64,000 bases of DNA from NCBI RefSeq assembly GCF_024756235.1, contig NZ_JANUGY010000004.1, forward strand, positions 186,001 through 250,000. Direction: 5' to 3'. Below are positions 25,659 to 35,130 of the stretch, one piece after another. The notes beneath the pieces were generated by a model. That model searched no databases, had not been told where the DNA came from, and saw only the letters and a list, made by a program, of their open reading frames with translations. Within the stretch, counting starts at the first letter, position 1. Each line of letters begins with the position of its first letter. This stretch comes from Massilia kyonggiensis (GTDB lineage Bacteria > Pseudomonadota > Gammaproteobacteria > Burkholderiales > Burkholderiaceae_D). Made by a program: the position numbers and the translations under genes.

Positions 25659-26786
25659 ATGACTATCCGCGGCTATTTTTCCAATCTCGACATCAGCTGG
25701 ACCAACGCGGCCGTGGCCCTCACCGCCGCCGTCGTCAGCTTCATCGCCATCCACGGCGCCGTGCACCTGTTCCGCCGCCGTCTCGACCAGCTCGACGATA
25801 AACGCGCGCATAAACCCATCGTCGAAGTCCTGCGCCACACGCTCGCGCGCACGAGCAACCTCGCCATCCTCGCGACCTCGATCCTGATCGGCGTGTCGAT
25901 GCTCGACCTGCCGCCGCCGTGGGACCGGCGCATCGGCCACCTGTGGTTCATCACGCTCGGGGCGCAATTTGCCCTGTACCTGCACCACGCCATCGACGTC
26001 ACGGCGCGGCGCTACTTCCGCGTGCACGGCAAGGGGCTGGAAGACGACCAGGTGACCGTCGCGCATACCCTCATGATCTGGGCGCTGCAATGGAGCGTGT
26101 GGACCGTGTTCCTGCTGGCGATGCTGTCCAACCTCGGCATCAACGTGACGACCTTCGTCGCGAGCCTGGGCATCGGCGGCGTCGCCGTCGCGCTGGCCGT
26201 GCAGAACATCCTCGGCGACCTGTTCGCGTCGCTGTCGATCGCGACCGACAAGCCGTTCGAGGTGGGCGACGCGATTTCGGTGCCGGAATTCTCGGGCACG
26301 ATCGAGCATGTCGGCCTCAAGACGACCCGGATCCGCGCGCTGTCGGGCGAACAGATCGTGATCGCCAACGCGGAGCTGCTGCGCAAGGTCGTGCACAATT
26401 TCAAGCGCCAGAACACGCGCCGCGTCCAGTACGCCCTGCGCATCAATCCGGCCACGCCGCACGACCTGGCGGCGCAGCTGCCGGAGCGCGTGGGCGCCAT
26501 CATTTCGGCGAAGGATAAAGTGAAACTCGACCACGTCACCCTGACGACGATGGACCAGAACTATCTGGAATACGACATCGTCTACAACCTGACCGACGCC
26601 AACTACGGCCTGTACCTGCAGACCCAGCAGGCCGTGCTGCTGGAGACGATGCAGCTGCTGCGCGAGCTGGGCATCTCGACGGCGCCGCGCGCGCAGGAGC
26701 TGCTGGTGCAGCAACCAGCCGCCAACGATGGGGGCGCACGCCGTCCCGATGGTCGCGCGACGCCGCAGGCCCGGCCCATGCATTGA
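25659..26786 (+). CDS. MscS-family mechanosensitive channel
   Basis: 375 residues. About four membrane helices in the first 170 residues lead into the pore helix with the Gly/Ala-rich FVASLGIGGVAVALAVQNILGDLFASLSIATDKPFEVGD, the MscS signature, followed by the beta domain (GTIEHVGLKTTRIRALSGEQIVIANAEL) and a C-terminal alpha/beta region. The channel opens under membrane tension to release solutes on osmotic downshift. It has one or two helices more than the minimal E. coli MscS. AAAGGAG precedes the ATG closely. It lies between DUF3606 and the SDR, all rightward. Confidence 0.94.
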   Translation: MTIRGYFSNLDISWTNAAVALTAAVVSFIAIHGAVHLFRRRLDQLDDKRAHKPIVEVLRHTLARTSNLAILATSILIGVSMLDLPPPWDRRIGHLWFITLGAQFALYLHHAIDVTARRYFRVHGKGLEDDQVTVAHTLMIWALQWSVWTVFLLAMLSNLGINVTTFVASLGIGGVAVALAVQNILGDLFASLSIATDKPFEVGDAISVPEFSGTIEHVGLKTTRIRALSGEQIVIANAELLRKVVHNFKRQNTRRVQYALRINPATPHDLAAQLPERVGAIISAKDKVKLDHVTLTTMDQNYLEYDIVYNLTDANYGLYLQTQQAVLLETMQLLRELGISTAPRAQELLVQQPAANDGGARRPDGRATPQARPMH

Positions 26787-26795
26787 TCAGCTGAA

Positions 26796-26820
26796 CCGGA
26801 CGCCGCGAACCGGCGTCCGG
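26796..26820 (+). other. Perfect hairpin between mscS and the SDR gene
   Basis: CCGGACGCC and GGCGTCCGG form a 9-bp perfect stem with a 7-nt loop, 10 nt after the mscS stop. There is no T-tract. It may protect the 3' end of the mscS mRNA or partly terminate transcription before the SDR gene. Confidence 0.4.
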
Positions 26821-26861
26821 CCCTATCATCCGAGCCTCCAACGTTCGATCAGGAGGACACG

Positions 26862-27707
26862 ATGCAGCAAACTCAACCCCCGCAACAACAGACCCCGCCC
26901 GGCCACGAATCGCAGCTGACACCGAAAGCCGACCACGGCGAGACGAGCTATGTCGGCCACGGCCGGCTCAGGGACAAGGCCACCGTCATCACGGGCGGCG
27001 ACAGCGGCATCGGCCGCGCCGTCGCCCTCGCCTTCGCGCGCGAAGGGGCCGACGTGCTGATTTCCTACCTCAACGAGCACGACGACGCGCGCGAGACGGA
27101 ACGGCTCGTGCGCGAGGCCGGGCGCAAGGCGGTGCTGGTCCCGGGCGACATCGCGGATCCCGCCCACTGCCGCGCCATCGTCGACAAGGCCGTGCATGAA
27201 TTCGGCCGCATCGACGTGCTGGTGAATAACGCGGCGTTCCAGATGACGCGCGCGTCGCTGGAAGAGATCCCGGACGACGAATGGGACCGCACGTTCGCCG
27301 TCAACATCACGGCCATGTTCCACATCTGCAAGGCAGCGGTAAAACACATGAAGCCGGGGTCGTCGATCATCAACACGACGTCGATCAACTCGGACAACCC
27401 GAAGCCGACGCTGCTGCCGTATGCGACGACGAAGGGCGCCATCGCCAACTTCACTGCCGGCCTCGCGCAGCTGCTGGCCGAAAAAGGCATTCGCGTGAAC
27501 TCGGTCGCGCCCGGGCCGATCTGGACGCCGCTGATCCCGTCGACGATGCCGCCCGACCAGGTGGAGAGCTTTGGCCGGCAGGTGCCGATGAAGCGGCCGG
27601 GCCAGCCGGTGGAGGTGGCGCCTGTCTACGTGATGCTGGCGTCCGACGAGGCCAGCTACATATCGGGGGCGCGCATCCCGGTCACGGGCGGCACCCCGAT
27701 TCTCTGA
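26862..27707 (+). CDS. Short-chain dehydrogenase/reductase (YghA-like stress SDR)
   Basis: 281 residues. A Gln/Pro-rich N-terminal tail (1-38) precedes the Rossmann domain. ITGGDSGIGRA is the cofactor loop, NNAAFQ supplies the structural Asn, TTSIN the catalytic Ser, and YATTKGA the Tyr and Lys. The C-terminal AGLAQLLAEKGIRVNSVAPGPIWTPLIP and ASYISGA are typical of the YghA/general-stress-39 branch. It is an NAD(P)-dependent oxidoreductase of unknown substrate. AGGAGG precedes the ATG. The stop abuts that of the convergent PBP gene in TGATCA (27705-27710). Confidence 0.93.
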   Translation: MQQTQPPQQQTPPGHESQLTPKADHGETSYVGHGRLRDKATVITGGDSGIGRAVALAFAREGADVLISYLNEHDDARETERLVREAGRKAVLVPGDIADPAHCRAIVDKAVHEFGRIDVLVNNAAFQMTRASLEEIPDDEWDRTFAVNITAMFHICKAAVKHMKPGSSIINTTSINSDNPKPTLLPYATTKGAIANFTAGLAQLLAEKGIRVNSVAPGPIWTPLIPSTMPPDQVESFGRQVPMKRPGQPVEVAPVYVMLASDEASYISGARIPVTGGTPIL

Positions 27708-30116
27708 TCATGCATCGTTGGGAGGCGGCGGCAGCATGATGCCTTCCGACGGCTGGTCGGATTGCGGCGGCGCCGGCGGTTCGTTCTCCGGCGGCTGCGG
27801 CATGTCGGCCGGCGGGCCGCCTTCCTGCTGCATGTCGCCGCCCTCCTCCATGTCTTCCTCGGGCGGCGGTTCTTCGTGACGCGTCACGGGTTCGGGTTTG
27901 CGCCCGCCCGGGAACAGCGCGTCGGCGCTGACCTTGCCGCTGTCGAGCGCGGACTTGAAGAAGTCGCCCACGAGCAGGATCGCGCTGTGGCCGCCCTGCC
28001 CCCAGTAATTCGAACGCATCGTGACGCGGTTGTCGTTGAAGCCGACCCACGCGCCGGCGACGAGGTTCGGGTGCATCATGATGAACCAGCCGTCCGCGTT
28101 GTTCTGCGTGGTGCCGGTCTTGCCCGCCACGTCCGCGGTGATGCCGAAGCGGTAGCGGATGCCCGTACCCGTACCGCGGTTGATCACGCCGCGCATCATG
28201 TCGATGAGCGTGACGGCCGACTCCTGCGACAGCACCCGCTGCGGCGTCTGCGACGCGAAGTCCGCGACCACCTGGCCGTTGCGGTCCGTGATGCGGCGCA
28301 CGAACACCGGCTTGCGGTACTCGCCCTGCGCGGCGATCGTCGAATACGCGTTGACCATCTCCAGCAGGGTGACGGGGCTGGAACCGAGCGCGATCGACGG
28401 CACGGGCGCCAGCTTGCTCGTGCGGACGCCCAGGTCCTGCGCCAGCTTGACGACGGGCGCCACGCCGATGTCGCGCACGACCTGCGCCGTGATCGTGTTC
28501 TTCGAAAAGACGAGGCCGTCGCGCATGGTCAGCTGGCGGCCCGTCGTGCCGCTGTTGTCCGTCGGACGCCACACGGTGCCGTCGGCAAAGCGGATCGTCG
28601 TGACGGCGTCCAGGTAGGCATGGTCCGGCGCCAGGCCCTTCTCCAGTGCGGCGGCGTAGACGATTGGCTTGAACGTGGAGCCGGGCTGGCGCGCAGCCTG
28701 GGCCACGTGGTCGTACTGCTCCTTCTCGAAATCGCGGCTGCCGACCCAGGCCTTGATCTCGCCCGTCGTCGGGTCCATCGCGAGGAAGCCCGCCTCCAGG
28801 CGCGATTTCGACGCCTTCAGCTGGCGCATGAAGCTGCGGTCCGCCTTCAGTTTCTTCAGGACCGCGACAGGGTTCTCGCCGCCGTCGACGGCCTTGCGGT
28901 AGTCGGACGACTCGCGGATGAACGTCTCCAGCAGCTCGCCGTGCGATTGCCAGTAGTATTCGAACGGATTGACGCCGTCGCGCATGTCGACATAGGTCTG
29001 CGTCGACGTCGCGTTGATCGGCCAGGAATGGGCCCAGTCGACGTCGGCGATGGCCTGCAGCGCGCTCGCCTGCCGTTCGACGGCGCGCTGCGCGGCCTGC
29101 TGCAGGTCGTAGTCGAGCGTCGTCTGCACGACGAGGCCGTCCTGCTGCAGGTCGGCGTCGTGCTTCTCGGCCCAGTCGACGAGCCAGCGCCGCACATAGG
29201 CCGTGAAATGGTCGTCTTTCCCGCTGCGCTCCGCCATGCGCGCGAAATGCAGGCGCAGCGGCCGTTTCACGAGCTGGCGGTATTTCGCTTCGTCGAACGC
29301 GCCCGCCTTCAGCATCTGTCCCAGCACGACGTTGCGGCGCGCGAGCGAGCGCTCGGGATTCGTCACGGGATTGTAGTAGGCGGTGCCCTTCAGCATGCCG
29401 ACGAGCGTGGCGGCTTCCGTCTCGTTCAGCTGGGCCGCCGTCTTGTTGAAGTACGTATGCGCCGCCGCCTCGATGCCGTACGTGTTGTACAGGAACGGCA
29501 CGGTGTTCAGGTAGGCTTCCAGGATCTCCGTCTTGCTGTACGTGTTCTCGATCTTGAAGGCGGTGATGAGCTCCTTCAGCTTGCGGTTGATGTTGCGCGC
29601 GCGGCCGATCTCGTCGCGGAACAGGTTGCGCGCGAGCTGCTGCGTGATCGTCGAGCCGCCCTGCGCATCGCCCTTCAGGGTGGCGACGAGGGCGCCGGCG
29701 ATGCGGGTGAAGTCGACGCCGTGGTGGTCGTAGAAGCGGTGGTCTTCCGTCGCGATGAGCGCGTTGACGACGTTCGGCGACACCGCCGACAGCGGCACCT
29801 TCATCTGGATGCCCTGCTCGAAGCTGGCCAGCTGGCGGCCGTCGGCCGAGACGACGACCGTGGGGCGCGCCACGCGGGCCTGCTTGACGTCGTCGATGCC
29901 GGGCGTGAGCGGGAACAGCAGCGCGAGCCAGACGGCGAACAGGGTCACGAGCAACAGTGCCAGGCCGGCGGCAATGTACAGCCAGCGCAGGTGCGGCGGT
30001 TTGGTCATCAGGTGGCCGTGCGCCCTCGCGTAGGCTTCCCTGGCGCGGGCCCCGGCGCGGTCGATCATCCTGCGTTCGCGTCCGTCCCAGTCCTTGCCGT
30101 CGTTATGGTCATCCAC
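27708..30116 (-). CDS. Class A penicillin-binding protein (PBP1a-like transglycosylase/transpeptidase)
   Basis: 802 residues starting at a GTG with AGGAAG 8 nt upstream. One membrane helix (about 45-70) is followed by the GT51 glycosyltransferase domain (about 95-265; IATEDHRFYDHHGVD, GGSTITQQLARNL, EILEAYLN), then the transpeptidase with PGSTFKP (active Ser-x-x-Lys), SKNTIT and KTGTTQ. It polymerises and crosslinks peptidoglycan in the periplasm. The last 60 residues are a Pro/Glu-rich tail with no fold, presumably extracytoplasmic. It is preceded by the CHASE-GGDEF-EAL gene with a 70-bp gap and converges on the SDR gene with no spacer. Confidence 0.95.
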   Translation of the reverse strand: MDDHNDGKDWDGRERRMIDRAGARAREAYARAHGHLMTKPPHLRWLYIAAGLALLLVTLFAVWLALLFPLTPGIDDVKQARVARPTVVVSADGRQLASFEQGIQMKVPLSAVSPNVVNALIATEDHRFYDHHGVDFTRIAGALVATLKGDAQGGSTITQQLARNLFRDEIGRARNINRKLKELITAFKIENTYSKTEILEAYLNTVPFLYNTYGIEAAAHTYFNKTAAQLNETEAATLVGMLKGTAYYNPVTNPERSLARRNVVLGQMLKAGAFDEAKYRQLVKRPLRLHFARMAERSGKDDHFTAYVRRWLVDWAEKHDADLQQDGLVVQTTLDYDLQQAAQRAVERQASALQAIADVDWAHSWPINATSTQTYVDMRDGVNPFEYYWQSHGELLETFIRESSDYRKAVDGGENPVAVLKKLKADRSFMRQLKASKSRLEAGFLAMDPTTGEIKAWVGSRDFEKEQYDHVAQAARQPGSTFKPIVYAAALEKGLAPDHAYLDAVTTIRFADGTVWRPTDNSGTTGRQLTMRDGLVFSKNTITAQVVRDIGVAPVVKLAQDLGVRTSKLAPVPSIALGSSPVTLLEMVNAYSTIAAQGEYRKPVFVRRITDRNGQVVADFASQTPQRVLSQESAVTLIDMMRGVINRGTGTGIRYRFGITADVAGKTGTTQNNADGWFIMMHPNLVAGAWVGFNDNRVTMRSNYWGQGGHSAILLVGDFFKSALDSGKVSADALFPGGRKPEPVTRHEEPPPEEDMEEGGDMQQEGGPPADMPQPPENEPPAPPQSDQPSEGIMLPPPPNDA

Positions 30117-30186
30117 TCTCGTTTCTTCCTGTCAGCTAGCTTGTCAATGGCGGCACAAGTATAGCCGACGGCCTGCCGACTTTCGG

Positions 30187-33018
30187 TTAGCGCACGCTCA
30201 TACCGTCCCCGTTATGGGGGATCATGTGCCGGCCCGTACGCAGCAGACGCTCGACCTCCGCGCCCGACGCCGCCTGTGCATACACATGGCCCTGCACCTC
30301 GTCGCAGCCGCGCCGGCGCAGGTACTCCAGCTGCGCTTCCGTTTCCACGCCTTCGGCGATCACGCGCATGCGCAGGCCGCGCGCGAGCTCGATGATGGCG
30401 GCGACCATGGCCGCGTCGTCCTCGCTGAAGGGGATGTCGCGCACGAAGCTGCGGTCGATCTTGAGCACGTCGACCGGGAAGCGGCGCAGGTACGACAGGC
30501 TCGAATAGCCGGTGCCGAAATCGTCGATCGACAGCTGCACGCCCATCTGCTTCAGCTCGCGCATCGTGCGGATCGCGCTTTCCACGTCGCCCATGACGAG
30601 GCTTTCGGTGATCTCCACTTCCAGGCAGGCGGCGGACAGGCCCGTCTCGTCCAGCACGCGGGCGATCTCGCGCACGAGGTTCGGCTCCGCGAACTGGCGC
30701 GCGGACAGGTTCACGGCGATGCGCAAATGACCCAGGCCGGCGTGCTGCCATGCGCGGCTCTGGCGGCATGCCGTGCGCAGCACCCACGCGCCGATGGGGA
30801 CGATGAGGCCCGTCTCCTCGGCCAGGTTGATGAAGCGGTCGGGCCGCACCATCCCCATGCTCGGATGGCGCCAGCGGATCAGCGCCTCCAGCCCGACGAC
30901 GGCGCCCGTCTCCAGGTCGACCTGCGGCTGGTAGTAGAGCTCGAACTCGTCGTGCACCAATGCGCTGCGCAGCGCGCCTTCCAGTGCGAGACGCTCGCGG
31001 GCGCGGGCATTCATCGTCGGCATGTAGAACTGCACCATGTTGCGGCCCAGTTCCTTGGAACGGTACATGGCGACTTCCGCGTGCTGGATCAGCGTGGCCG
31101 CGTCGTTGCCGTCGGCCGGGAACGCGGCGAGGCCGGCGCTGCCCGTGAGGACGAGGTCCTGTCCCTGCAGGCTGAGCGGATGGGCGAGCGCCTGCAGCAC
31201 GGCGCGCACGGTGGCCGCCGCGTCGGTTTCGTTGTCGCGGCCCGGCAGCACGAGCACGAATTCGTCGCCGCCGGTGCGGGCCACGGTGTCCGTGCGCCCG
31301 ACGGCCGCGCTGATGCGCTGCGCGGCGGCCTTCAGCAATTCGTCGCCGGCGTCGTGGCCGAGGGTGTCGTTGACGAACTTGAAGTGGTCGAGGTCGAGCG
31401 CCGCCACCCACACGGGGCGTCCGGCCGCCAGGTTGATCGCATTGTCGATGCGGTCGTGCAGCAGCGCGCGGTTGGCGAGGCCCGTCAGCGTGTCGAAGCG
31501 GGCCCGCGCCTCCAGCTCGGCCTCGTAGCGCTTGGCCATCGTCACGTCGTACTGCGCCAGCACGAAGTGCGTCGTCACGCCGTCCTCGTTGTTGACGGGG
31601 GCGATATACACTTCGGTGTACATGTCCTCGCGGTCGCGCCGCCGCAGGCGCATCGACACGTGGGCTTCGCGCCGCTCGCGGATCGCGGCGCGCAGTTCGG
31701 CCACGCCGGCCTGGTCGGGTTCGCGGTTGCCCATGTCGAGCAGGCCGCGCCCGATGACTTCGGACGCCGTGACGCCGCGCATGCGCTCGAACGCCGGGTT
31801 CACGTATTCGATGGGGTAGCCGGGCCGCGTCGCGCTCACGAGGAGGATGGCGTTCGCGCTGGCGTCGATGGCGCGCCGGTACAGGCGCAGCGCATCGAGG
31901 GCGTCGTGCAGGTCGGCCGTGCGGCTCTCGACCAGCGCCTCGATGCGGCGGGTGCGCTTGACGCGGCTCTGCACGTAGGCGGACGTGGCCAGGCTCATGA
32001 GGCAGCCGAGGACGAGCGCGATGAGTGCGCCGGCGCTGCCCGCCATTTCGCTGGAACGCCCGGTGACGCGCAGTTCCCACGGCATGCCGGCCACCTCGAA
32101 CTGGTGGCGGTTCGAGAACACCGTGTCGCCGAGCCAGGTGTGCCAGGCGGGGCGGCTCGTGCGGTCCAGCGCGTCATGCAGGTAGGCGCGCTGCGGTCCG
32201 TCCAGGCCGGGGCCGGTCAACTCGATCCGGAGGCCGTTGCGCACCAACATGTTCGATTTGGCGAGCGTCGTGCCGACCAGCGTGGCCACGTCGATCACGA
32301 CGGCCGTGTCGCCCAGCGCGGCGTCGCTGCGCGCGGCCGCATTCGTGAGTGCCGCGCCGCGCCGGTACACGGGCATCATCAGGACGAAGCCGAGGTGGTC
32401 GCGGCGCTGCAGCAGCGGCAGCATGAGGCTGGACGCGGGCTGGCCCGTATCGATGGCGCGCATGAACGTGGAACCCTGTTGGGCGAACGAGAACGCATCG
32501 TAGCCCAGGGTGACTTCGTTGCCGGCCATCGGTTCGATGTAGTCGACGACGAGGTAGCGCGGGCGCGGCGCCGCGCGCACGAGCGTCACCTTGTTGCCGT
32601 TCATGCGGCGTTCGCGGATCTCGAAACCGGGCCGGAAGCGCTGGTTCTCCGCCTCGAACGCGGCCCGCTCGTGGCTGGCCACCATCCGGTGGAACACGAC
32701 GGCCTGCAGGTAGGGATGGCTGGCCAGCAGCGGCCGGGTGAAGGCGCCGAACTCCTCCCGGCTGGCGACGCCGACGGAGGAAAACAGCGCGTTGGCCGCC
32801 TGCAGCACGTCGAGCGCGTCGCCGAAGCTGCGCGTGACGGTGGCGTTGCGGATCTCCGCGCGCTGCAGGAATTCGGAGCGGGCCCGTTCGCGTTCCGCAT
32901 TGACCATCCCGACGACCAGCACGGCAGTAAGACCCAGTCCCGCCAGCAGTGTCAGCACCGCGGCGGGAGTCGGGGGCCGCGCGCGGGCGCGGCCGAGTCG
33001 CACTTTCCGTGTCAGCAT
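30187..33018 (-). CDS. Membrane sensor with CHASE, PAS, GGDEF and EAL domains
   Basis: 943 residues. A membrane helix (about 17-40) is followed by a periplasmic CHASE-type sensor (about 70-290), a second helix (about 315-340), a PAS domain with PAC segment (about 365-490), GGDEF (about 500-660) and EAL (about 670-925). The GGDEF site RTGGDEFVLVL is intact, as are EALIRW, DDFGTGYSSLSYL and KIDRSF in the EAL domain, so both synthesis and breakdown of c-di-GMP are possible. PAS or CHASE ligands presumably choose the direction. This contrasts with the other EAL protein in the window, whose GGDEF is degenerate. Confidence 0.94.
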   Translation of the reverse strand: MLTRKVRLGRARARPPTPAAVLTLLAGLGLTAVLVVGMVNAERERARSEFLQRAEIRNATVTRSFGDALDVLQAANALFSSVGVASREEFGAFTRPLLASHPYLQAVVFHRMVASHERAAFEAENQRFRPGFEIRERRMNGNKVTLVRAAPRPRYLVVDYIEPMAGNEVTLGYDAFSFAQQGSTFMRAIDTGQPASSLMLPLLQRRDHLGFVLMMPVYRRGAALTNAAARSDAALGDTAVVIDVATLVGTTLAKSNMLVRNGLRIELTGPGLDGPQRAYLHDALDRTSRPAWHTWLGDTVFSNRHQFEVAGMPWELRVTGRSSEMAGSAGALIALVLGCLMSLATSAYVQSRVKRTRRIEALVESRTADLHDALDALRLYRRAIDASANAILLVSATRPGYPIEYVNPAFERMRGVTASEVIGRGLLDMGNREPDQAGVAELRAAIRERREAHVSMRLRRRDREDMYTEVYIAPVNNEDGVTTHFVLAQYDVTMAKRYEAELEARARFDTLTGLANRALLHDRIDNAINLAAGRPVWVAALDLDHFKFVNDTLGHDAGDELLKAAAQRISAAVGRTDTVARTGGDEFVLVLPGRDNETDAAATVRAVLQALAHPLSLQGQDLVLTGSAGLAAFPADGNDAATLIQHAEVAMYRSKELGRNMVQFYMPTMNARARERLALEGALRSALVHDEFELYYQPQVDLETGAVVGLEALIRWRHPSMGMVRPDRFINLAEETGLIVPIGAWVLRTACRQSRAWQHAGLGHLRIAVNLSARQFAEPNLVREIARVLDETGLSAACLEVEITESLVMGDVESAIRTMRELKQMGVQLSIDDFGTGYSSLSYLRRFPVDVLKIDRSFVRDIPFSEDDAAMVAAIIELARGLRMRVIAEGVETEAQLEYLRRRGCDEVQGHVYAQAASGAEVERLLRTGRHMIPHNGDGMSVR

Positions 33019-33070
33019 GCCCCATCCTAGCGCATTTGGACATGCGGGCGTGGGTTATTTCCGTGCCGCC

Positions 33071-34426
33071 TCAGTCTGCCGGTGGCCCTTGTGCTGGCGC
33101 CACGTCCGCCCCCCTGATCCGTCCCAGTTGCAGCCGTGCGAGCGTCCCGTACAGGGGCGGGCTGATGAGGCGCGCGACGGCGAATGCGATCAGGGCGCAC
33201 GCCATCAGGCTCAGCACCATGGCATGGCCGTCGACCATTTCCATCACGATGATGAAGGCTGTCAGCGGCGCCTGCGTGGCGGCCGCGAGGAAGCCGACCA
33301 TGCCCAGCGCGATCAGCGCCGGGATCTGCATGCCATATAGCAGCAGCGCGACGTCGTTGCCGAACGCGGCGCCGATCGCGAGCGACGGCGCGAAGATGCC
33401 GGCCGGCGCGCTGGACCACGTCGTGAGCCACGTGGCGAGGAATTTGAAGGGCGCGTAGGCGAACGGCATGGCCGCGCTGCCCTCCACCATCGTGCGCGTG
33501 CTGGCGTAGCCGGAGCCGAACGCGGCGCCGCCCGTCGCGATACCGATCAGCGCGACGCCGAGGCCGCAGGCCGCCGCGAACAGCACGGGCCGGCGCGCGC
33601 GCCAGCGGCTGACGCGGTCGGGACTGGTGCCGGACAGCGATGCGATCACCAGCCGCGAGAACAGGCCGCCGGCCAGGCCGGACAGCACGGCGACGAGCAG
33701 GCCCGGCAGCAGGAGCCCGATCCCGATCGCGGGGGCGTGGATCACGCCGAAATACGAGTCATTGCCGTGCGCGGAGACGCCCACGAGACCGGCCAGCACG
33801 ATGCCCGCGATGATCAGGCCGCTGGAGCGCTGTTCCGGCGCCCGCGCCAGTTCCTCGATGGCGAACATGACCCCGCCCAGCGGCGTATTGAAGGCAGCCG
33901 CGATGCCCGCCGCCCCGCCCGCGACGAGCAGGCCGTGGATGCCGACGGCGCTGCCGGCGGGGATCAGGCGGCGCGCCTGCAGCATGATGCCGGCCGCGAT
34001 CTGCACGGACGGGCCTTCGCGGCCGAGCGACAGGCCACCCAGCAGGCCGCCGGCCGTCAGCAGGATCTTGGCGAGCGATAGCCGCAAGGAGACGAACAGG
34101 CCGCGCTCGGTGTCGCCGACATTCGTGTCGAGCGTGGCCATCACCTGCGGGATACCGGAGCCGGAAGCACCGGGCGCGAAGCGGCGCGTGCACCAGACGA
34201 CGCAGGCGGTGCACAGCGGGGTCCACACGAGCGGGCTCCACCAGGCCAGGGCGCGCAGCGCGGCGAAGCGGCCGTAGGCCGCCTCGGCCAGCCAGTTGAA
34301 GCCGACGACCGTGAGGCCGGCCGCAGCCGCGAGCAGCATGACGACGGCGCGCACGGTCCACAGGCGCCAGTCGCCCAGTTCGCGGCGCAGGTCCGGTGCC
34401 GGATTCATCAATTTTGCCTTTGGCAT
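33071..34426 (-). CDS. ClC-family chloride/proton antiporter
   Basis: 451 residues, about 10-12 membrane helices plus re-entrant helices. The three anion-site motifs are present: GSGIPQ, GREGPSVQ (with the gating Glu) and GIFAPSL. FAIEEL supplies the inner proton Glu pair of exchanger-type ClCs, so a Cl-/H+ antiporter is more likely than a channel. No CBS domain follows. The first ATG at 34426 and one at 34408 are both possible. The gene is divergent from the MarR regulator with only 56 bp between starts, which makes the regulator a candidate controller. Confidence 0.93.
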   Translation of the reverse strand: MPKAKLMNPAPDLRRELGDWRLWTVRAVVMLLAAAAGLTVVGFNWLAEAAYGRFAALRALAWWSPLVWTPLCTACVVWCTRRFAPGASGSGIPQVMATLDTNVGDTERGLFVSLRLSLAKILLTAGGLLGGLSLGREGPSVQIAAGIMLQARRLIPAGSAVGIHGLLVAGGAAGIAAAFNTPLGGVMFAIEELARAPEQRSSGLIIAGIVLAGLVGVSAHGNDSYFGVIHAPAIGIGLLLPGLLVAVLSGLAGGLFSRLVIASLSGTSPDRVSRWRARRPVLFAAACGLGVALIGIATGGAAFGSGYASTRTMVEGSAAMPFAYAPFKFLATWLTTWSSAPAGIFAPSLAIGAAFGNDVALLLYGMQIPALIALGMVGFLAAATQAPLTAFIIVMEMVDGHAMVLSLMACALIAFAVARLISPPLYGTLARLQLGRIRGADVAPAQGPPAD

Positions 34427-34470
34427 GGTTGCCTGAATATCATTTTCCGACGGCCTGCGAAGTTTTCCGC

Positions 34471-34483
34471 TATCATTCTTGCA
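34471..34483 (+). promoter_or_regulatory. Candidate -10 box giving a leaderless marR transcript
   Basis: TATCAT at 34471-34476 lies seven bases before the ATG at 34483, and there is no Shine-Dalgarno sequence. If this is the -10 element, transcription would begin at or next to the A of the start codon. The -35 region is not convincing, so the call is tentative. Confidence 0.3.
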
Positions 34484-34983
34484 TGTCCTCGTCTTCCGAA
34501 TCCAATGCGGCTTCCGAGCCCTCCCTGGCGCCTTCGACCCGTGTGCTGCGCCAGTTCCGCGTCGTCTTCAATTCCGTCAAAACCCATTTCCGCCAGGTCG
34601 AGCGGGAAGCGGGTGTCGGCGGTGCCCAGTTGTGGGCCCTGTCCGTCATCGACCGCCGTCCCGGCATCGGCGTGACCGAGCTTGCGCGCGAGCTGGACAT
34701 CCACCAGTCCACCGCCAGCAACCTGATCAAGAGTCTCGTCGAACGCCGCCTCGTCGCCACGAGCCGCGAAGGCACGGACCGCCGCAGCGTGTCGCTGCGC
34801 ATCCAGCCGGCCGGCGCCGACGTCCTGCGCAGCGCGCCCCTGCCCTTTGCCGGCGTGCTGCCGGATGCCCTGTCCGCGCTGGACGCCGACACGCTGACGC
34901 GGCTGGAACAGGATCTGGGCAAACTCATCGCCCTGCTCGAGGCGGATGAGTCCAGCGCCAACGTCCTGTTGTCGCAGATGTAA
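34483..34983 (+). CDS. MarR-family transcriptional regulator
   Basis: 166 residues. The winged helix covers about 50-125, with GIGVTELARELDIHQSTASNLIKSLVERRLV as the recognition part and the wing REGTDRRSVSLRIQPAG, both standard for MarR proteins. A Ser/Ala-rich tail of about 20 residues precedes it. It should act as a dimeric repressor or activator responding to a small molecule. It is divergent from the ClC gene and converges on the phosphatase gene. Upstream in-frame starts overlap the ClC promoter and are less plausible. Confidence 0.92.
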   Translation: MSSSSESNAASEPSLAPSTRVLRQFRVVFNSVKTHFRQVEREAGVGGAQLWALSVIDRRPGIGVTELARELDIHQSTASNLIKSLVERRLVATSREGTDRRSVSLRIQPAGADVLRSAPLPFAGVLPDALSALDADTLTRLEQDLGKLIALLEADESSANVLLSQM

Positions 34984-35012
34984 AAAAAGAAGCTCGCGGC
35001 AAGCCGCGAGCT
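34982..35012 (-). terminator. Intrinsic terminator of the phosphatase gene
   Basis: AGCTCGCGGC (34991-35000) and GCCGCGAGCT (35003-35012) form a 10-bp perfect stem with a 2-base centre. On the minus strand it is followed by TCTTTTTTT, a textbook intrinsic terminator for leftward transcription, about 120 nt after the phosphatase stop. A weaker inverted repeat, TGTATTG/CAATACA (35098-35104 and 35124-35130), lies right at that stop. Confidence 0.8.
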
Positions 35013-35130
35013 CCAAGAGATACATTGGTATCCTCATCGCTGATCGCGAAGGCGGCAATCAGCAGCCCCGCTCACAGGGTTATTGTCACATAAAACGTGT
35101 ATTGAAGGCAATCACATTTGTGGCAATACA

